64,000 bases of DNA from Armillaria gallica (taxonomy: Eukaryota; Basidiomycota; Agaricomycetes; Agaricales; Physalacriaceae). Location: positions 2,294,001 to 2,358,000 of the forward strand of contig JBANDB010000004.1 in assembly GCA_037576215.1 (NCBI GenBank), read 5' to 3'. The notes beneath the pieces were generated by a model. The model was not told the origin of the DNA. It made no database searches and was given only the letters and a program-made list of their open reading frames with translations. Position numbers and translations under genes: made by a program. Of the stretch, positions 1 to 11,823 are shown piece after piece; within the stretch, counting starts at the first letter, position 1, and each line of letters starts with the position of its first letter.

Positions 1-1299
1 TGCACTTTCTGACGGCTGACTTCAATCATAAAGATTTAACAGGTACTCCTGTCACAACGACCACTCCCAATCCCCCAATAGACTTGACTTTCACTATCAT
101 CTCAGAATGTCAATCCTCATTACCTATGACTCTGCTGTCACTTAATGTCAGTGATGACAGAAACGAAAGCTATCAGTGAGAATTTTTGAATGGTTGCGAG
201 AATCAGTTGCTCACAGTACTGTCTTAGCTTTACACCGGGTCATCTCCCATCAAATTGCAGATTGCAAGCCGTTACCGTATTGTCAACGTACAATACTACA
301 ATGTGAGGTTCTATCCAATTGACAGGGCTTAGTTGGAGACTGATCTCTAGGTGCCTGCCGAAGTTTAAGGCTATGGATTTTTCCCAGAAGCTCCGAGTCA
401 AGGCTCTTATGTGGCAACCGCATTGCAGTATCGCGCCGGTGATGATTCCTTGCCGAAGCACTGAAAGTGGCTACTGTCTCGACAGCAGTGAATGGCTGCA
501 ACTTCCCATTCAGATGACTCCAGGTCCTGCTGTCATGGTTGCCATCGAATTGGTTTCCCCTCCAGAGGATCTTAACACAGACGAAGACGAAGGGTGAAGC
601 ATAAACCAGCTGAGTCCATCCTGCTTAAGGCCAAGAAGAGTCGGGTATAAAGAGCTTCATCCTTGATCATAGATGTTGTATATTGGATAAATGTAAATGT
701 CGGTATGAAAAATGGATAGCAAAAATGGGTAGCAAACGTTGTTAGTTCTGTTGGAATGCTAGACTGCCAAAGCAAGGTCTGAGTCGTCGACCGACGACCG
801 CTAGTAAGCATCGGCTTACAGTCTTGCAAGAATCAAGGGTACGATGTCGTCATATAGATCATGTGATATGTCTAACTTTGAAATATTATTCTCACGGAGG
901 TCGGTCGGTCGAGCCAGTGAGGGCTAAAATATTTTTTGGACCCGATGTCATGTATTTAAAATGTGCAAACCCCTTGGCTGCCACAGAGACTAAGTACCTT
1001 TCATGTTTCTTGTGTTATCTACAGACTACCTCGTTCTGTGAGCCCTACAGTGAGAAGTGCGCCCCAAATGTTATCTGATGATTTTCGACCTTTTGTTCTT
1101 TCGATTTATCTAACTGAGTGTCCCATGTCAAACAAGAGTTGGGTACGTGCGCGGACCCTTTGTAAGTTTTACCTTAGAATTCAATAGCGACAAGCAACGC
1201 TCCCTTTATAGCCTCTAGCAATAGTTGTCTTTCACAAATAATAGAGCCAAATACGGTCACCGCGATGCACTCCATCTGATTCCTCCTACCACACCAGCG
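1..1299. other. No recognisable gene
   Basis: Short overlapping ORFs on both strands, none with a recognisable motif or convincing splice pattern. The segment from about 1140 (text beginning gggtacgtgcg) resembles sequence near 31145, so the right part probably belongs to the duplicated block described below. Confidence 0.4.
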
Positions 1300-1328
1300 T
1301 TGTGCACCAATCAGCTATTGGTGCGCAA
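1300..1328. promoter_or_regulatory. Dyad with CCAAT boxes
   Basis: TTGTGCACCAAT, five-base spacer, ATTGGTGCGCAA: 12-base arms with one mismatch. Each arm carries CCAAT/ATTGG next to a GTGCRC core. It lies upstream of the A1 repeat unit. Whether it is a protein-binding site is inference. Confidence 0.35.
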
Positions 1329-2190
1329 AAATTGACGTATATTTCATTGTCACCGGTACTTGTTAGTCTGTTTTATCCCAATGACTGTCCCCCAATTTTG
1401 GCAAGAAAAGTTTTGAGGCTGTGTTAGCTCGGCATTTGCTCGGCAACTGTACAGTACACCGGCCATTGCCGGCCATCCTTTTGTGAGCGTGTGCGTACAT
1501 TAATAATTAACGCGTCAAACCACCTCTCCGGGGAGTACAGTTCCGCTTGATGGGACGAGGCTATTGATGTTATTTAACATCGGCTACCTTGGATTCTGCG
1601 GTTTGGCTCGCGGTCCTGATGCTTTGGTGTCGTACCCACGGTCTCCGGTATTGTTCATTCAATTCCAGCCGTATCATCACGTCGCCGCGTATTCTGCTCC
1701 CTAGCTTGTAGATCCACGCGCGGCTCCTAACGGCATTGACGCACATTGGACCAATGATGATCCGAATGGTAACGCCTCGAGTCCTTGAACAGATATCATT
1801 CACAACATAGAGCATATGCACATATCAATGGTTCCTCTGCCACGCCGTGCGTTCTCTAGGAAGTAATGTGCGGTACCGAAGACTCTGCGAGGACGACGTA
1901 TTCAAATGATTATTTTTACTGCTCGCCCTTCAATTAACTCCACGGTTCACACGCCAATGTTGTGGCATCAAGTCGTGTAGCTCCGACTTGCGTCTCCTTC
2001 ATGCGTTTCTAGGAGGGAGGGTCCGGGTTGGGTCGATTATGATAATCGGCCGCTTTGCCATCATTTTCAATATAAGGGACATAGCAAAAGCCGAGTCACG
2101 CCATCAATCTTCGGATCCCCAAAACGAAAAAGGCTCATTACCCGTTTTGCGAGAGTACAAGTTGGAGAGCCTCTGTTGTGTGCCTCCCCA

Positions 2191-2357
2191 AAGCACTTCA
2201 AAGTCGCCGTGTGCTGCTGCCGCACTGAGACTCCTGTGAAATACGGCAAGAACTAGCTTCATTCTCTAATTTACGCGGCTGACAATGTCTAAGTGCGCCT
2301 GATTTGAGCCTCCACGAAGCACTTCAAAGTCGTAATGTGCGGCGGCAGCAGCACATT
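2191..2357 (+). promoter_or_regulatory. Paired GTGC dyads upstream of A1
   Basis: Two related elements about 127 bp apart, each preceded by AAGCACTTCAAAGTC. The first (about 2207-2229) reads GTGTGCTGCTGCCGCACTG. The second (2334-2357) has perfect 7-base arms AATGTGC and GCACATT around a 10-base spacer. They lie about 50-150 bp upstream of a TATA-like TACAAAAG (about 2396) and the conserved ATGs at 2482 and 2513. The same arrangement recurs upstream of A3 and near B2 and B3. Confidence 0.6.
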
Positions 2358-2481
2358 GGGACCCTAGCACCGGCTGTTTACGTTGGGAAAGAGAAGTACA
2401 AAAGCCGGCCTCATATGATACACCGTCCGGTATTATTGCTGCTGAGTTACTCGTCTTCCCCCAACGTATCTTCTTGTTGTC

Positions 2482-2550
2482 ATGGCCTCCGAAGGATTTG
2501 TTTTCCACAGGCATGTCGCGGACGTTCACCGTGTTCTGCCGATCGACTGA
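2482..2550 (+). other. Conserved short overlapping ORF (possible uORF) of A1
   Basis: A 22-codon ATG frame (starting MASEGFVFHRH) ends at TGA 2548-2550 and overlaps, in another frame, the ATG at 2513. The A3 locus keeps an equivalent 22-codon frame (MTSEGFVFHRH, 33843-33911) with the same length and overlap. This could be an upstream ORF acting on translation, or simply the remnant of a different first exon. Which ATG starts the protein is not settled. Confidence 0.35.
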
Positions 2551-3941
2551 CTCTCGCGAAGTAGTCCCACGTATACCAACGACCCTCTGTAAGTTGTTCT
2601 ACTTTTTATGCCGATCTTCTGACTGAATCGACTCCAGGAACTCCTCGCCCAAGGAGTATATGAGTGGTGAGATTCCTATGTTATGGAATGTAAATGGGAT
2701 CAGGTATGTCAAGTTGGCGTTCTTACGCTTTTCGCCCTGCGAAATTTTTATTGCCATATGATAGTTCGGGGTATGGACCTATAACGACGCCTGGCACGTA
2801 TCCACATCCTTCGACCTGTCAGCTAGACCTGTTTGATCAGGCAACTACGGGGAGGTATGTGTTCTGATGTGGTCTGCATTGAGGCATGCTCAAACATGAT
2901 TAGTTTTCCTATCTACTGCGGGGAAAGTGCCAAGATCATGCAAGACGAGAGAAGGTGCACCTCGTCAACTGTTCGTTGACCAGAGAGAATTCACATTAAT
3001 ATCGAACAGCGCTTTCCAGAATTCTTATGTTGCAGCCCAAAGCTTCAGGTGTGTTGATCCAGATCTGCTCTCATCGATGGATGCTCAATGTCTACCCAAG
3101 CCAATCTCTCGGTGATGACATAAACGAACTTCCTCCAGTATCCTCGTATCTGTCTGTCCTCTGTCTTTAGTTTCACTAGAATTGACTGTAGTATCCGCTT
3201 ATGTTTTAGGTCTTACCCCCCACTGCTGTCGTCGTTATGCTCGTCAGTTGTTTGAGTTTTAAAACTTTGTTTCTACGAGACGCTTATGCTTCATTAGCAG
3301 CAAGGACTCAAATCCGTTCGGCCTTCAAGACTGGTCTGCTTTCGTTGACGGTGGGAGTGGTGATACATCGTTTAGGTGCCATCTTTTTTATTACGCTAGG
3401 AGGGCATTTCCTGATAGAAACCTTTTCAGTTCCGTTGTTATTGGCAGTCTCTACGATTCAAATGGCCCTCAAAATCCACCGATACCAGGAAGTCATTCAA
3501 TGGACACTACGAACGGTGCACAGTGAGATTCGATTCTTGTTAGCCGATTACGGAGTTGCTTACACCCATGCCAGAAACGGGTTTTGCTTTCCAATTGATT
3601 TCCTAACGTTTGTGCCTGGCCAGAGCAATATCCCGTAGGTTGAAAACGCAGCCGTTTGTCTCTTCTCACGAACATTGTCAGTGACGCCGAGAACCAAAAC
3701 GCTTTCCACGCCGTTGCTGGGAGTGTTCCGCAACTGGAATTCACTGACGTAGCATCTGGAATACAGACTCTTCAGTACGATCTACACGTTTAAAACCGCA
3801 GCAGTCTTTGATTATTCTTATACAGGCCCTCCTCTGTCTCCACCCCTGTAACTGAAGCGATGGACGCCGCTGATGGATTGATCAAGCCTTGGCAAGTTTC
3901 TCTCCAGGTATCAATTGAAAGTCCACTGATGCTACTCTCAG
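2513..3941 (+). CDS. A1 upstream exons of three-finger gene (model unresolved)
   Basis: A probable first exon starts at ATG 2513 (MSRTFTVFCRSTDS...) and reaches a GTAAGT donor at 2589. A 49-nt intron-like segment with a CTGAC branch motif follows, ending in TCCAG at 2637. Further blocks conserved with A3 include a segment ending ...AAQSFR before a GTGTGTT donor (about 3050), a block with GLLSLTVGVVIHRLGAIFF (3330-3410) and an acidic block reading IVSDAENQNAFH (about 3670). Frames do not join cleanly with obvious splice sites, so part of this locus may be decayed. Confidence applies to the presence of gene-derived sequence, not to exact exons. Confidence 0.4.
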
Positions 3942-4680
3942 TCCTAATCGGTATCGGAAAGTTCCAGTGCAAGACTGGGCAGTAAATTTGGGCGTCAGTC
4001 CGCACTTGTGCTTCTACTACCTCCGTGATTGTTTGCCGAATACCCAGTACCAATGCTCTGTCGATCGTTGCACGGACACCTTTACAGAAACAGAAATCGG
4101 AAACCACTTCAAGGCAAAACATTATGGGATTGCCAGAAATCCACAGAGGGTGACGTGCAAGGAATGCGGGAGGACCGTGCGGGCCAAGTCCTATCACGAT
4201 CACTTCTTGCAGATACATAGCGGGCGTTCCATTTGTTGCGCCTACTGTACCAAAAGGCAGGTCCGAGTGCAGAACTTTCCTCGTCACTTCAAGACTTGTC
4301 CAGGCCTAAAGAAGTATCGGAAGGGCCAGAAGGCCCTGCGACCCACTTATGATTTCAAGTCGTACCTCCCACCGTCGTCGTCGCCACTCCCGTCAGTTAG
4401 GTCGGCTTTGACGCTTGGTTTCATCCTGCGGGGTACTTACACGCCATTGGCAGTAACCCATACCCATCCGACGTTCAAGAACGGTCTACTTCCAATGATG
4501 GTGGAAGGGATGACACATCGCTTAGGTGCCATCTATTATATTGAAATCAAAAGAAGGTATCTCCTGACAGAACTTCGCCACAGTTCCTCTACACCCTGTG
4601 AACTTGACGATGCTATGGGCACTGAAAAGCCGTCCGTACGAGCAAGGGATCTAATGGAGGCTACGAACTGGGCACAGTAA
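3942..4680 (+). CDS. A1 three-finger exon, reading through into A2
   Basis: The exon begins after a TCTCAG acceptor (3936-3941) and opens with PNRYR. It encodes finger 1 (CSVDRC...H-x4-H, C-x4-C type), finger 2 (CKECG...SYHDH-x4-H) and finger 3 (CAYC...NFPRH-x3-C). In A2 and A3 this exon ends at a GT donor before a 3-4 codon last exon. Here that position (4333) reads GC, and the frame runs on into sequence homologous to an internal region of the gene (the start of A2), stopping at 4680. The ORF is therefore a chimera of A1 tail and A2 body. Zinc-binding fingers suggest nucleic-acid or protein binding; function unknown. Confidence 0.6.
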
Positions 4681-5507
4681 GCCCCGATTTTTGTTACGGA
4701 GATACTCACACTGACGTCAGAAGTGATCTTTACTCGCGCACGAACCATATCCTGTACGTTACCAATGCAGATCTGTCAATTTTCTTCTCAAGTGGACCGA
4801 CTCTAGTGATGGCGACAATGCGAACGCTTCCCATACCCATCTTGGGAGTATTTCACCACCGGACGATGCATCCCCTCTCGCTTTCGGAACAATAAGCTCT
4901 CGGTAGTATGAGCTCTCAGATCTCACCGAGCCGACTCTGATAACTCGTACTTCCACAGCCACCCCTCTGTGACTGAAAAATTGCTCAAACCATGGCAAGT
5001 TTCCTTTCGGGTCTCAGTTGAACCTCTTCTGACGTTGCTCTCAGTCCCGATGGATATCGGGAAGTTCGAGATGATAGTATCCAAACGTGGAAAGGACGAC
5101 CACTACCCGGTCTTCTCGTCTACTACCTCCGCGATCCTCCCGCGATCCCCCATTCGTGCCCTGTCGATGGATGCACAAGCCAGTTTTTCGGAGATGGAAT
5201 TCGTGCTCATCTGAAAGCCGTGCATCGAGGTATCACCTCCCAACTATATCTGAAATGCAGGGAATGCGACCCCAAAGTGTCATGTATCGTAGCAAAGAAC
5301 TATGCGACTCATTTCTTGGATCGACATAGCGGCCATTCCATTCTTTGCGCCTATTGTCTCACGTCGCAAAGCCGAGCGAAGAACTTGCCTCGACACTTGG
5401 TCAACCATTGTTCAGGTCTAAGCTATCCGAAGAAACGGAGGGTAAGTCGCACTGGTTTTTCTGGATCAATGAATACAACTAAAAATGCCAAACAGGCCGC
5501 CGCTTAA
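4342..5507 (+). CDS. A2: 5'-truncated three-finger gene copy
   Basis: It begins inside the gene relative to A3, at a block like A3 34585 onward, and lacks the promoter and first exons. The finger exon is open from 5045 (after TCTCAG) to 5441. It starts PDGYREV, followed by CPVDGC...AHLKAVH, CRECD...ATHFLDRH and CAYC...LPRHLVNHC, and ends KKRR at a canonical GTAAGT donor (5442). A 54-nt intron ends AAACAG and a last exon encodes Ala-Ala-Ala-stop (5496-5507). All three fingers keep their ligands. As it has no visible promoter of its own, it may be expressed only through A1 read-through. Confidence 0.55.
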
Positions 5508-8500
5508 CGAACAATGGCAATAAGCCCCTGCATACTGTGTCGTCACACTCGGAATGAAGCCGTATCTCACTGCCATAATATCGCTGTCGCTTTCCCTTTT
5601 TCTAATATATCTTTGTTGTCTTTGCTCCCTTGCTACTCCCACTTCTACTAGAAGCGAACTTTGACTGTCGAGCTCCTCGTACTTTCTCTTGAATTATGAA
5701 TAGTGTTTGAATGCTTAATATTATATATTGTTCGGTATGGCCTTCGATATCTGGGTAGTAATATGGATTGGCCTTCCGCTCATAATAGGACGGCATGCAC
5801 GTCCTCGAAGAGAGGCACAAAATTATGATATGACGATCCGGAGGGAGTGGGTTTCTGTACATCATGGCTACGGGTATCTTTACGACGTTTCTGGATAATG
5901 TATGGCAGGCCCATGCCGCGTCATAGGGGACATTCTTCGTCCGAGAGGACATCTGAGTCGGCATAGTGGCTGGTGCTCGGCTCCTAACCCTTCTGGTAAT
6001 TATTCTCGAGCGATAGTAGAAGCTTCGTCAAAGATCAAAAGTTTACATACTGATAGAAGGAATTTACCGCTTGGTGGTTTTAATGCGGCATTGCGACGGA
6101 GGATGGCGCTTGATCGGAAGATTGTGCTCGAGTACTTGTAGGACGATCATAGCTCGGGGAGCAAACGTCGCTGCAGAGCAGAAAGTAAGTATTGTGTAAA
6201 ATTAACAAGCCGAAATGATACATGTACTTATTCCTCGGCCCGCAGGGAACGCTGTCCATGATTGAGATGAAGAATAGTCGAAGATAGGGACAGTACAGAA
6301 AACACTATGTCATGGGAGTTACCCTGTAACATGTCGCTCGAAGACTCTCTTCCATAGTCATGACTAAGGACTGTAACCAATATAAGTGCCAAGGGCATTG
6401 ATACCGGTGTGCCTCCATATGACTACGGCGTCATTCCGGATATGTTTAGCAGCACGCCAGGAGAGATGTTAAAAGAAGCCACAATATCATGTTGTGCATA
6501 TGCGGGGGTGTGTATGATGTTGAGATAGCCAGCGTCAACAATTGGACGACGGTCGATCTGGCACCAGCGTCGCTTACCTCTTGAAGCGGCGTTCAGGAAT
6601 GCCATTCTCTGTTCCATGATATTTTATTGGTCGAAACGCTGCGTACTGTTTTGTTCAACGGTTCCTAAGCGTCAGCCCAACAAGAAGTGCGTTAGACATG
6701 AAGAAGGCCCGTGTGTATTCGGGGTCGTTTGTTCGTCATCCAAGGACGGTGATGACGGCAGACAGGGCCGAGTGATGCTTTTGTGCCCCGCTCCTCAAAC
6801 TTCAAAAATCTTCGAGACGATGCGTAGAGCTTAGCGGCAAATGGGAAACGTCGCTCGCAAATATGCCGGGAAATGATGTACCTGCTAATGTGTCCCTTGC
6901 TAAATGATAGATGCCATTGTTGTGCTGGCCGGAGGCAAGCGACGTTCGCGGTTCAGGTAAGAACTATAGACAATCCAGATTGTCAGTTTTACTTAAATAA
7001 TAGAAATGATATCGATGACAGTGAGCTACCGAAAATAGTAAGACTCTTGAGTAGTCTAGTTACACATGCGGCACACCGTGCCACAACGATCCGGATGCGA
7101 GGCGCAAAGTAAAATCTTGGAAGCGCATCTGTGAGCCACACACTGAAAAAGCAGGTGCGAAAAGACTCACCGATGCAATGGGAATCTGTATTGGCGTCGT
7201 CGATGTACTTTATCTAGAAAGAATCGGCTTTGAGTTCGCAAGTCCCGGTGGGACGGTATGAGGTTGCCTGACGACCCACAGGCTGAACGCGACCGTCTTG
7301 TCCAGCTTCTAATCCTGTCCAAGGTGAATATAGAAAGTGATACAGGGAGGAGCTACCTACATTTCGCATTTTGATACCTGGAACCGCAGTGGCTGTAGAC
7401 CATGTCAAGGATGCCTCCAGGCGTATGCATAAGTGCTGTTGGTATCGTCTTCAGGTCAGCACAGCCGGCTCTGTAATTCTTCGCATATTGTACACATTCA
7501 ATGGCTACGATTTGGAATACCGCGAGTATGATAACCGGCGACCCGCCATCAAGGATAACAAAGGCATCTAGCACCCTCGCTCCACTACTTGATTGGCAAA
7601 TTGAGCCCTGGCTCATACCCGTGTCGTTCGTGGATAGAATTTGCATGTGCCTGAGCCGTAGGTAGAGCGGTGGCGATATTTGTGCTCGTCGTTCAGGATA
7701 AGGAGCGTGAACACCTAGTGAGATGTCCATAAAAGTATATGCCAATGGATGAGGATAAGCATACCTTCCATCTACATCTATGTGCTCAGAGATATGCTGG
7801 ATGCGATAAGGACTCGCTTTGAGACGCATATATGCAGCCGACACCGGTCGACATTGGCGAGCTCAGAGAATTCCTGGTACTGTTGAATGTCCTAGTTCAC
7901 CCAGCTGCCGAACAATGTGAGGATACCGTTGTCGGTTTAGCCCGCCCTTGTCGTTCTCGTTGCCACCAGCCCCCTCTTCGCTTCACTGGTCCGTCATCGC
8001 CAGAGAAGTCCTTCGTTTACTGTTCGTTTGGCGTGGTCTGCTGCCCAGGAAGGCTGTCACCGCCTCAGATGTCCTGTATTTTGATTTTTAGCTGCCGATA
8101 TCTTCCAACTTGGTAGCGTGGCGGATTGGAAGAGTATATCTCAAAAAATGCTGAGTGGTGGTCAGCGAGGAAAGCGTATGGTGGCTGTGCATCACGACTT
8201 GACACCGTACCGCCATGACACTCACACAACGGCAGCCTCTCGTTCCAGTTTTCTCATCAACGACCTCCTCTGTACTTTTGAATGACAGCGGAGAACCAAA
8301 GACTCCAGCATAGGATGGATGACGATGCTCACCATGCCTGTCATACCTGTATACTCCTTTCTCGACTCTGCTAGAGTGTCACGGTGACGAGAGCACCGTC
8401 GCTGTGGTACACGAGCTAGCCGACTGTTCCTACACCTCTACATCAAGCTACTTGACGAGACCGGATTGGCCCTGCATCTCGCTTCTGCGGTCGATTGTAT

Positions 8501-9132
8501 ACTGGAGAATCATGTTGGACGACATGGCCTTAAAGATGAGGGCTATCCAGTCCGCTTGTTGGCGTGTTCCTGATGGCAAACCTGGGACTAGGGAACGTCG
8601 TGCGACTAGGATATGAGGGATGAGGTACATATCGCTCTTACCTCTTCCTATATCTCCTTTTTTACATCAGTCCAGCCGAACTTCAGGATGAAAGATGAAG
8701 GTAGTGCGGTATTCCTGCCTAGGATCTGCACCACGTTCAGGAGTCCTGTTCCGAGTTTCCGAACTTGAGCACGTCTAAATGCACGGCAAAGCCTAAATCG
8801 CTGTGGCTCATACTGAAGGACAAACCTTTGTCTTCAAGTCGATGTCCGTGGAACATATGATAACCCTTGATTATCTTTGCGGTCGGAATACCGGGGTTAC
8901 CAGGTCGTTAACTTCAACACACGTAGTCGACGTTCGTCGTTCCCTCGCTCATATTGACTCACCAACATACTTAACGGTATCCGATTCCAGTACGACAGAT
9001 GGAACTAGTACTGTCATATATATGCTTCTGGGATCAGAAACCAAGTAGCACATGGCCCCACGGGCGCCTACGACAATGACCAATCGTAGCGGTGCAAGCA
9101 TTGGGGTCTCCGATTCTTTCCCGGCTTTACGA
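5508..9132. other. No recognisable gene
   Basis: ORFs up to 163 codons occur on both strands (the longest is minus, 7353-7844), but none shows a motif, a signal peptide or a consistent set of GT-AG introns that I recognise. No long repeat was seen. A gene with many short exons cannot be excluded. Confidence 0.35.
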
Positions 9133-9500
9133 GAACAATTTCGTCCTAACAAGCCTTGTGCCTATCTTGGGAAAGAGCATTAATCTTTCCTTTTCTTTCT
9201 ATTCCGACAGGTTTGTAGAGCATTGGAATACCAGTATATTGTTATCTATGTAATACAATGAACACTACAATGACTAATGTATAGAAGAACTATTTAAACA
9301 ATGAAGACCTACGAGTAATCCATCGGCGCAACAAGAATTCAGAGTCGACATTGCAAAGGAACTCGCCGCAAACTCGCCATCCTGACATACCCAACCAGAG
9401 GAATGTCCCACCTGGCTGTCCCACAAGTGTTCAATGCAGAGTCGGACTACTAGATCCCATGTCTGCGTAGGTCTACGAAGCAAACATGACCTACATCTGA
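9133..9500 (-). repeat. Repeat family R, copy 1 (inverted relative to copy 2)
   Basis: Read on the minus strand, this segment matches about 13800-14176. Shared blocks are the CTATTTAAAC block, 'gtaacaagaattc', the 'ccacctggct' block, and 'gtctacgaagcaaacatgac' next to an intron acceptor (TTCGTAG). In copy 2 the blocks look like exons of a spliced gene; here the frame is broken. It lies about 630 bp beyond the 3' end of the KDZ gene. Confidence 0.65.
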
Positions 9501-9603
9501 GATGGTAAGTAATTATTGTAAGAAATAAAAATAGACAGAAAACGCACCTGAATCGCTCTCCGTAGTCTACCCTGGCCCACCTATGACACCCGTTAATTGC
9601 CAT

Positions 9604-10133
9604 TTAATCTATTAGTGACGGCAGTGCCTGTACGGCCATAATGTATTAATCCCTTCTCCTTAGACTTGAGCATAATCTATTAAGCCATTGCCGCTACAGT
9701 GGGATTTTGCAGGGGGTATAAGGCTGGGGACAGATGGCTGACAGCCTTCAATCATGCCCTCGAGGGTGAGCTCATTGTAGGTGATGATGAGCTCACCGTA
9801 AGTGACGATGAAGATGGCGGGTTGCGGGGCTAAACGCGCTATACTACCTACTGTGGAAATAGGATCAAACCTCTCGTGTTTTTCGTGTCGGCCGCAGTCT
9901 TTCTTTGATGTGGATCTTGATGCCCATCAACGTTTGGTGTGTGGGTTCTATTTCCGTCCCTCCCATTGAATTTGTTCGCCCTCTCATGTGTCTTCTATTT
10001 CCGTCCCTTCACTTCCTGATGGTTCGTCTCCATCTTCCGGATCCGTATGTTGAAGCATGTCTCATTCAATGTTTTTTAAACATACAAAGAAATTTGTTCT
10101 AAACACTTACTACGCACGTATGCTACACTGAAT
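9604..10133. other. No recognisable gene
   Basis: AT-rich spacer between repeat R copy 1 and the 3' end of the KDZ gene. It contains a short near-tandem repeat of 'ctatttccgtccct' (about 9947 and 9988), nothing else of note. Confidence 0.4.
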
Positions 10134-11823
10134 TTACGTTGCTCCATAAACATAGCCAGCATCACCCGGCCTTGGTCGATGAGGACGTCCCCGATTTGAC
10201 TTCGGCACAATGCCTGTTTCAATCCAGGAAGGAACCAGCGCCCACATATCTATACAGTGCTGACGCATATGCACACGCATATCCGCCTGACGCAGAGCGT
10301 ACGCAACCTCGCCTATGGAGATATCTCCTCGTTCCGCCCGCGACATCCAAGTTCTTGCTTCATATGCAAAGAACGCCTTCACACGTTTCATTTCTTCTTC
10401 CACCAAAATAACTTCCTCGCGCCAGCGATGGGCACGTGCGCGGGTTTTGCACCATTCAATCCTTAATGCTACAACAATATATTTCAGATGAGAAAACATG
10501 ACAACAAGGATAGACATACCTTCTGCTGTCTCTTCCGCATCTGTATCGTGACGATGCACACGCCATATCCAACTCATTGCACGCCGACCTTCTGTCTCCC
10601 CCGGCATAGTTTCATCCAACGGGCGAACATCTGCCGCATTCAGAACCCGCAGTTGTCGATCCCATCCAACTTTTGCGTCGCCTAAAGCCGCGGCCAAAAC
10701 CACCAGGTCCGCCCGAAGCTTGCGATACCTTGCGGCAGCCTCATCAATGTTCTTGATCATGCTTGAGATGGTGGATCTCGCCCGTGTGCTCATGAGCTGG
10801 CCAGTTACATTCTGGTCCTTGAACTTGTAAATGTGGGAGCGGAATATCAGTTGGCGGCGCAACGTTGTTAGACATTCATAGGACTCTGCCTCGCGCAGCC
10901 AAAACTCGAAATCCATTAGTTTCTTGTTTTGACGGAAATGACCTATCACGGAGCTGGGGAGAAAGAGCGGTAGATCAACGGCGTCAAGGGCTTCTTCGAT
11001 GGAGACCTTGACTCGACGTCCTCGCCGGCGACCCTTCTTCTTTCCAGATTTTGTGGTAGCCGCTTCATCTGCAGCAGCCTGAGCAGCTTCAGCCTCAGCT
11101 TTGGCGATGAGCTGAGCCCTATTCCAATCCGCCCGAAGGACAGTTACGCGTGGCATGTATACCTGCTGGATCTCGAACCAGACATCGAGCCGTCGTCGCA
11201 ACCGATTTAGACCTTCTGTAACCTTCGCGCGTTCTCTGTCCGTGGAGTGAGGTCCCAGAGCGGCGTGTGCTAATTTGAGACGACGTCTATCAATTTAGTC
11301 ATTAAGAGTGAAAAATCCGATTTTACAATGAAAAGACTCACTGATCCGACTCCAGTTCAACGCCTTGCAATATCATGCTGCTGGGCCCAACTTCATGTCG
11401 CACCAAAAAAATATCATCATCTCTATCCTGCTGTGGGTTCGCCTGCACCGTCTCTGTATCTACCATCACTTCGAGTCTGCCCTCTGCCGCCATTTGATTT
11501 TGCTGAGCTTCGCGTGCAATGATCTTCGACAGCTCTGCCGCTTCTTCTTCTGCCAGTGTCAAGTGAACCTTCGTGGTGGTCAATTCTGGCAAGCAATGTC
11601 AAATATGAGATATACAATAATAAAATTAGACGTTTACGAGCAACAGTAGTGTCGAAAGGGTTGACTGCATTCACTGGGTCTCTCTCCCATCCTTCCACAG
11701 CCTCAGTCCACAAGTGAACATCCTCGGATGGAAGAGACGCTGTGAATTCGACATACACTGCGCCATAAAAAGATCGGGCGGGAATTGCTTCCTTGATCCC
11801 TTTCAAAAGCGTCGAACCTGGAA

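Larger units (their letters stand above)
1590..4332 (+). repeat. Duplicated unit A1 (direct copy of 33005-35767)
   Basis: The order of recognisable blocks matches the unit at 33005-35767: the 'caattccagccgtatc' block (1660s and 33060s), paired dyads, start-codon region, intron-rich middle and three-finger exon, all in the same orientation about 31.4 kb apart. Sequence is diverged by many substitutions and small indels, so this is an old duplication or two copies of a dispersed element. No clean terminal repeats were found at its edges. Confidence 0.75.

Noticed and set aside
3967..4680. 237-aa ORF as one normal gene product
   Set aside because: The first half is the A1 finger exon and the second half is internal body sequence of copy A2; the frame is a fusion created by loss of the splice donor.
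7353..7844. 163-aa minus-strand ORF as a gene
   Set aside because: No motif, no plausible introns on either side, and overlapping plus-strand ORFs of similar quality.
10139..11649. Plus-strand ORFs over the KDZ C-terminal half
   Set aside because: Antisense shadows of conserved transposase codons on the minus strand.
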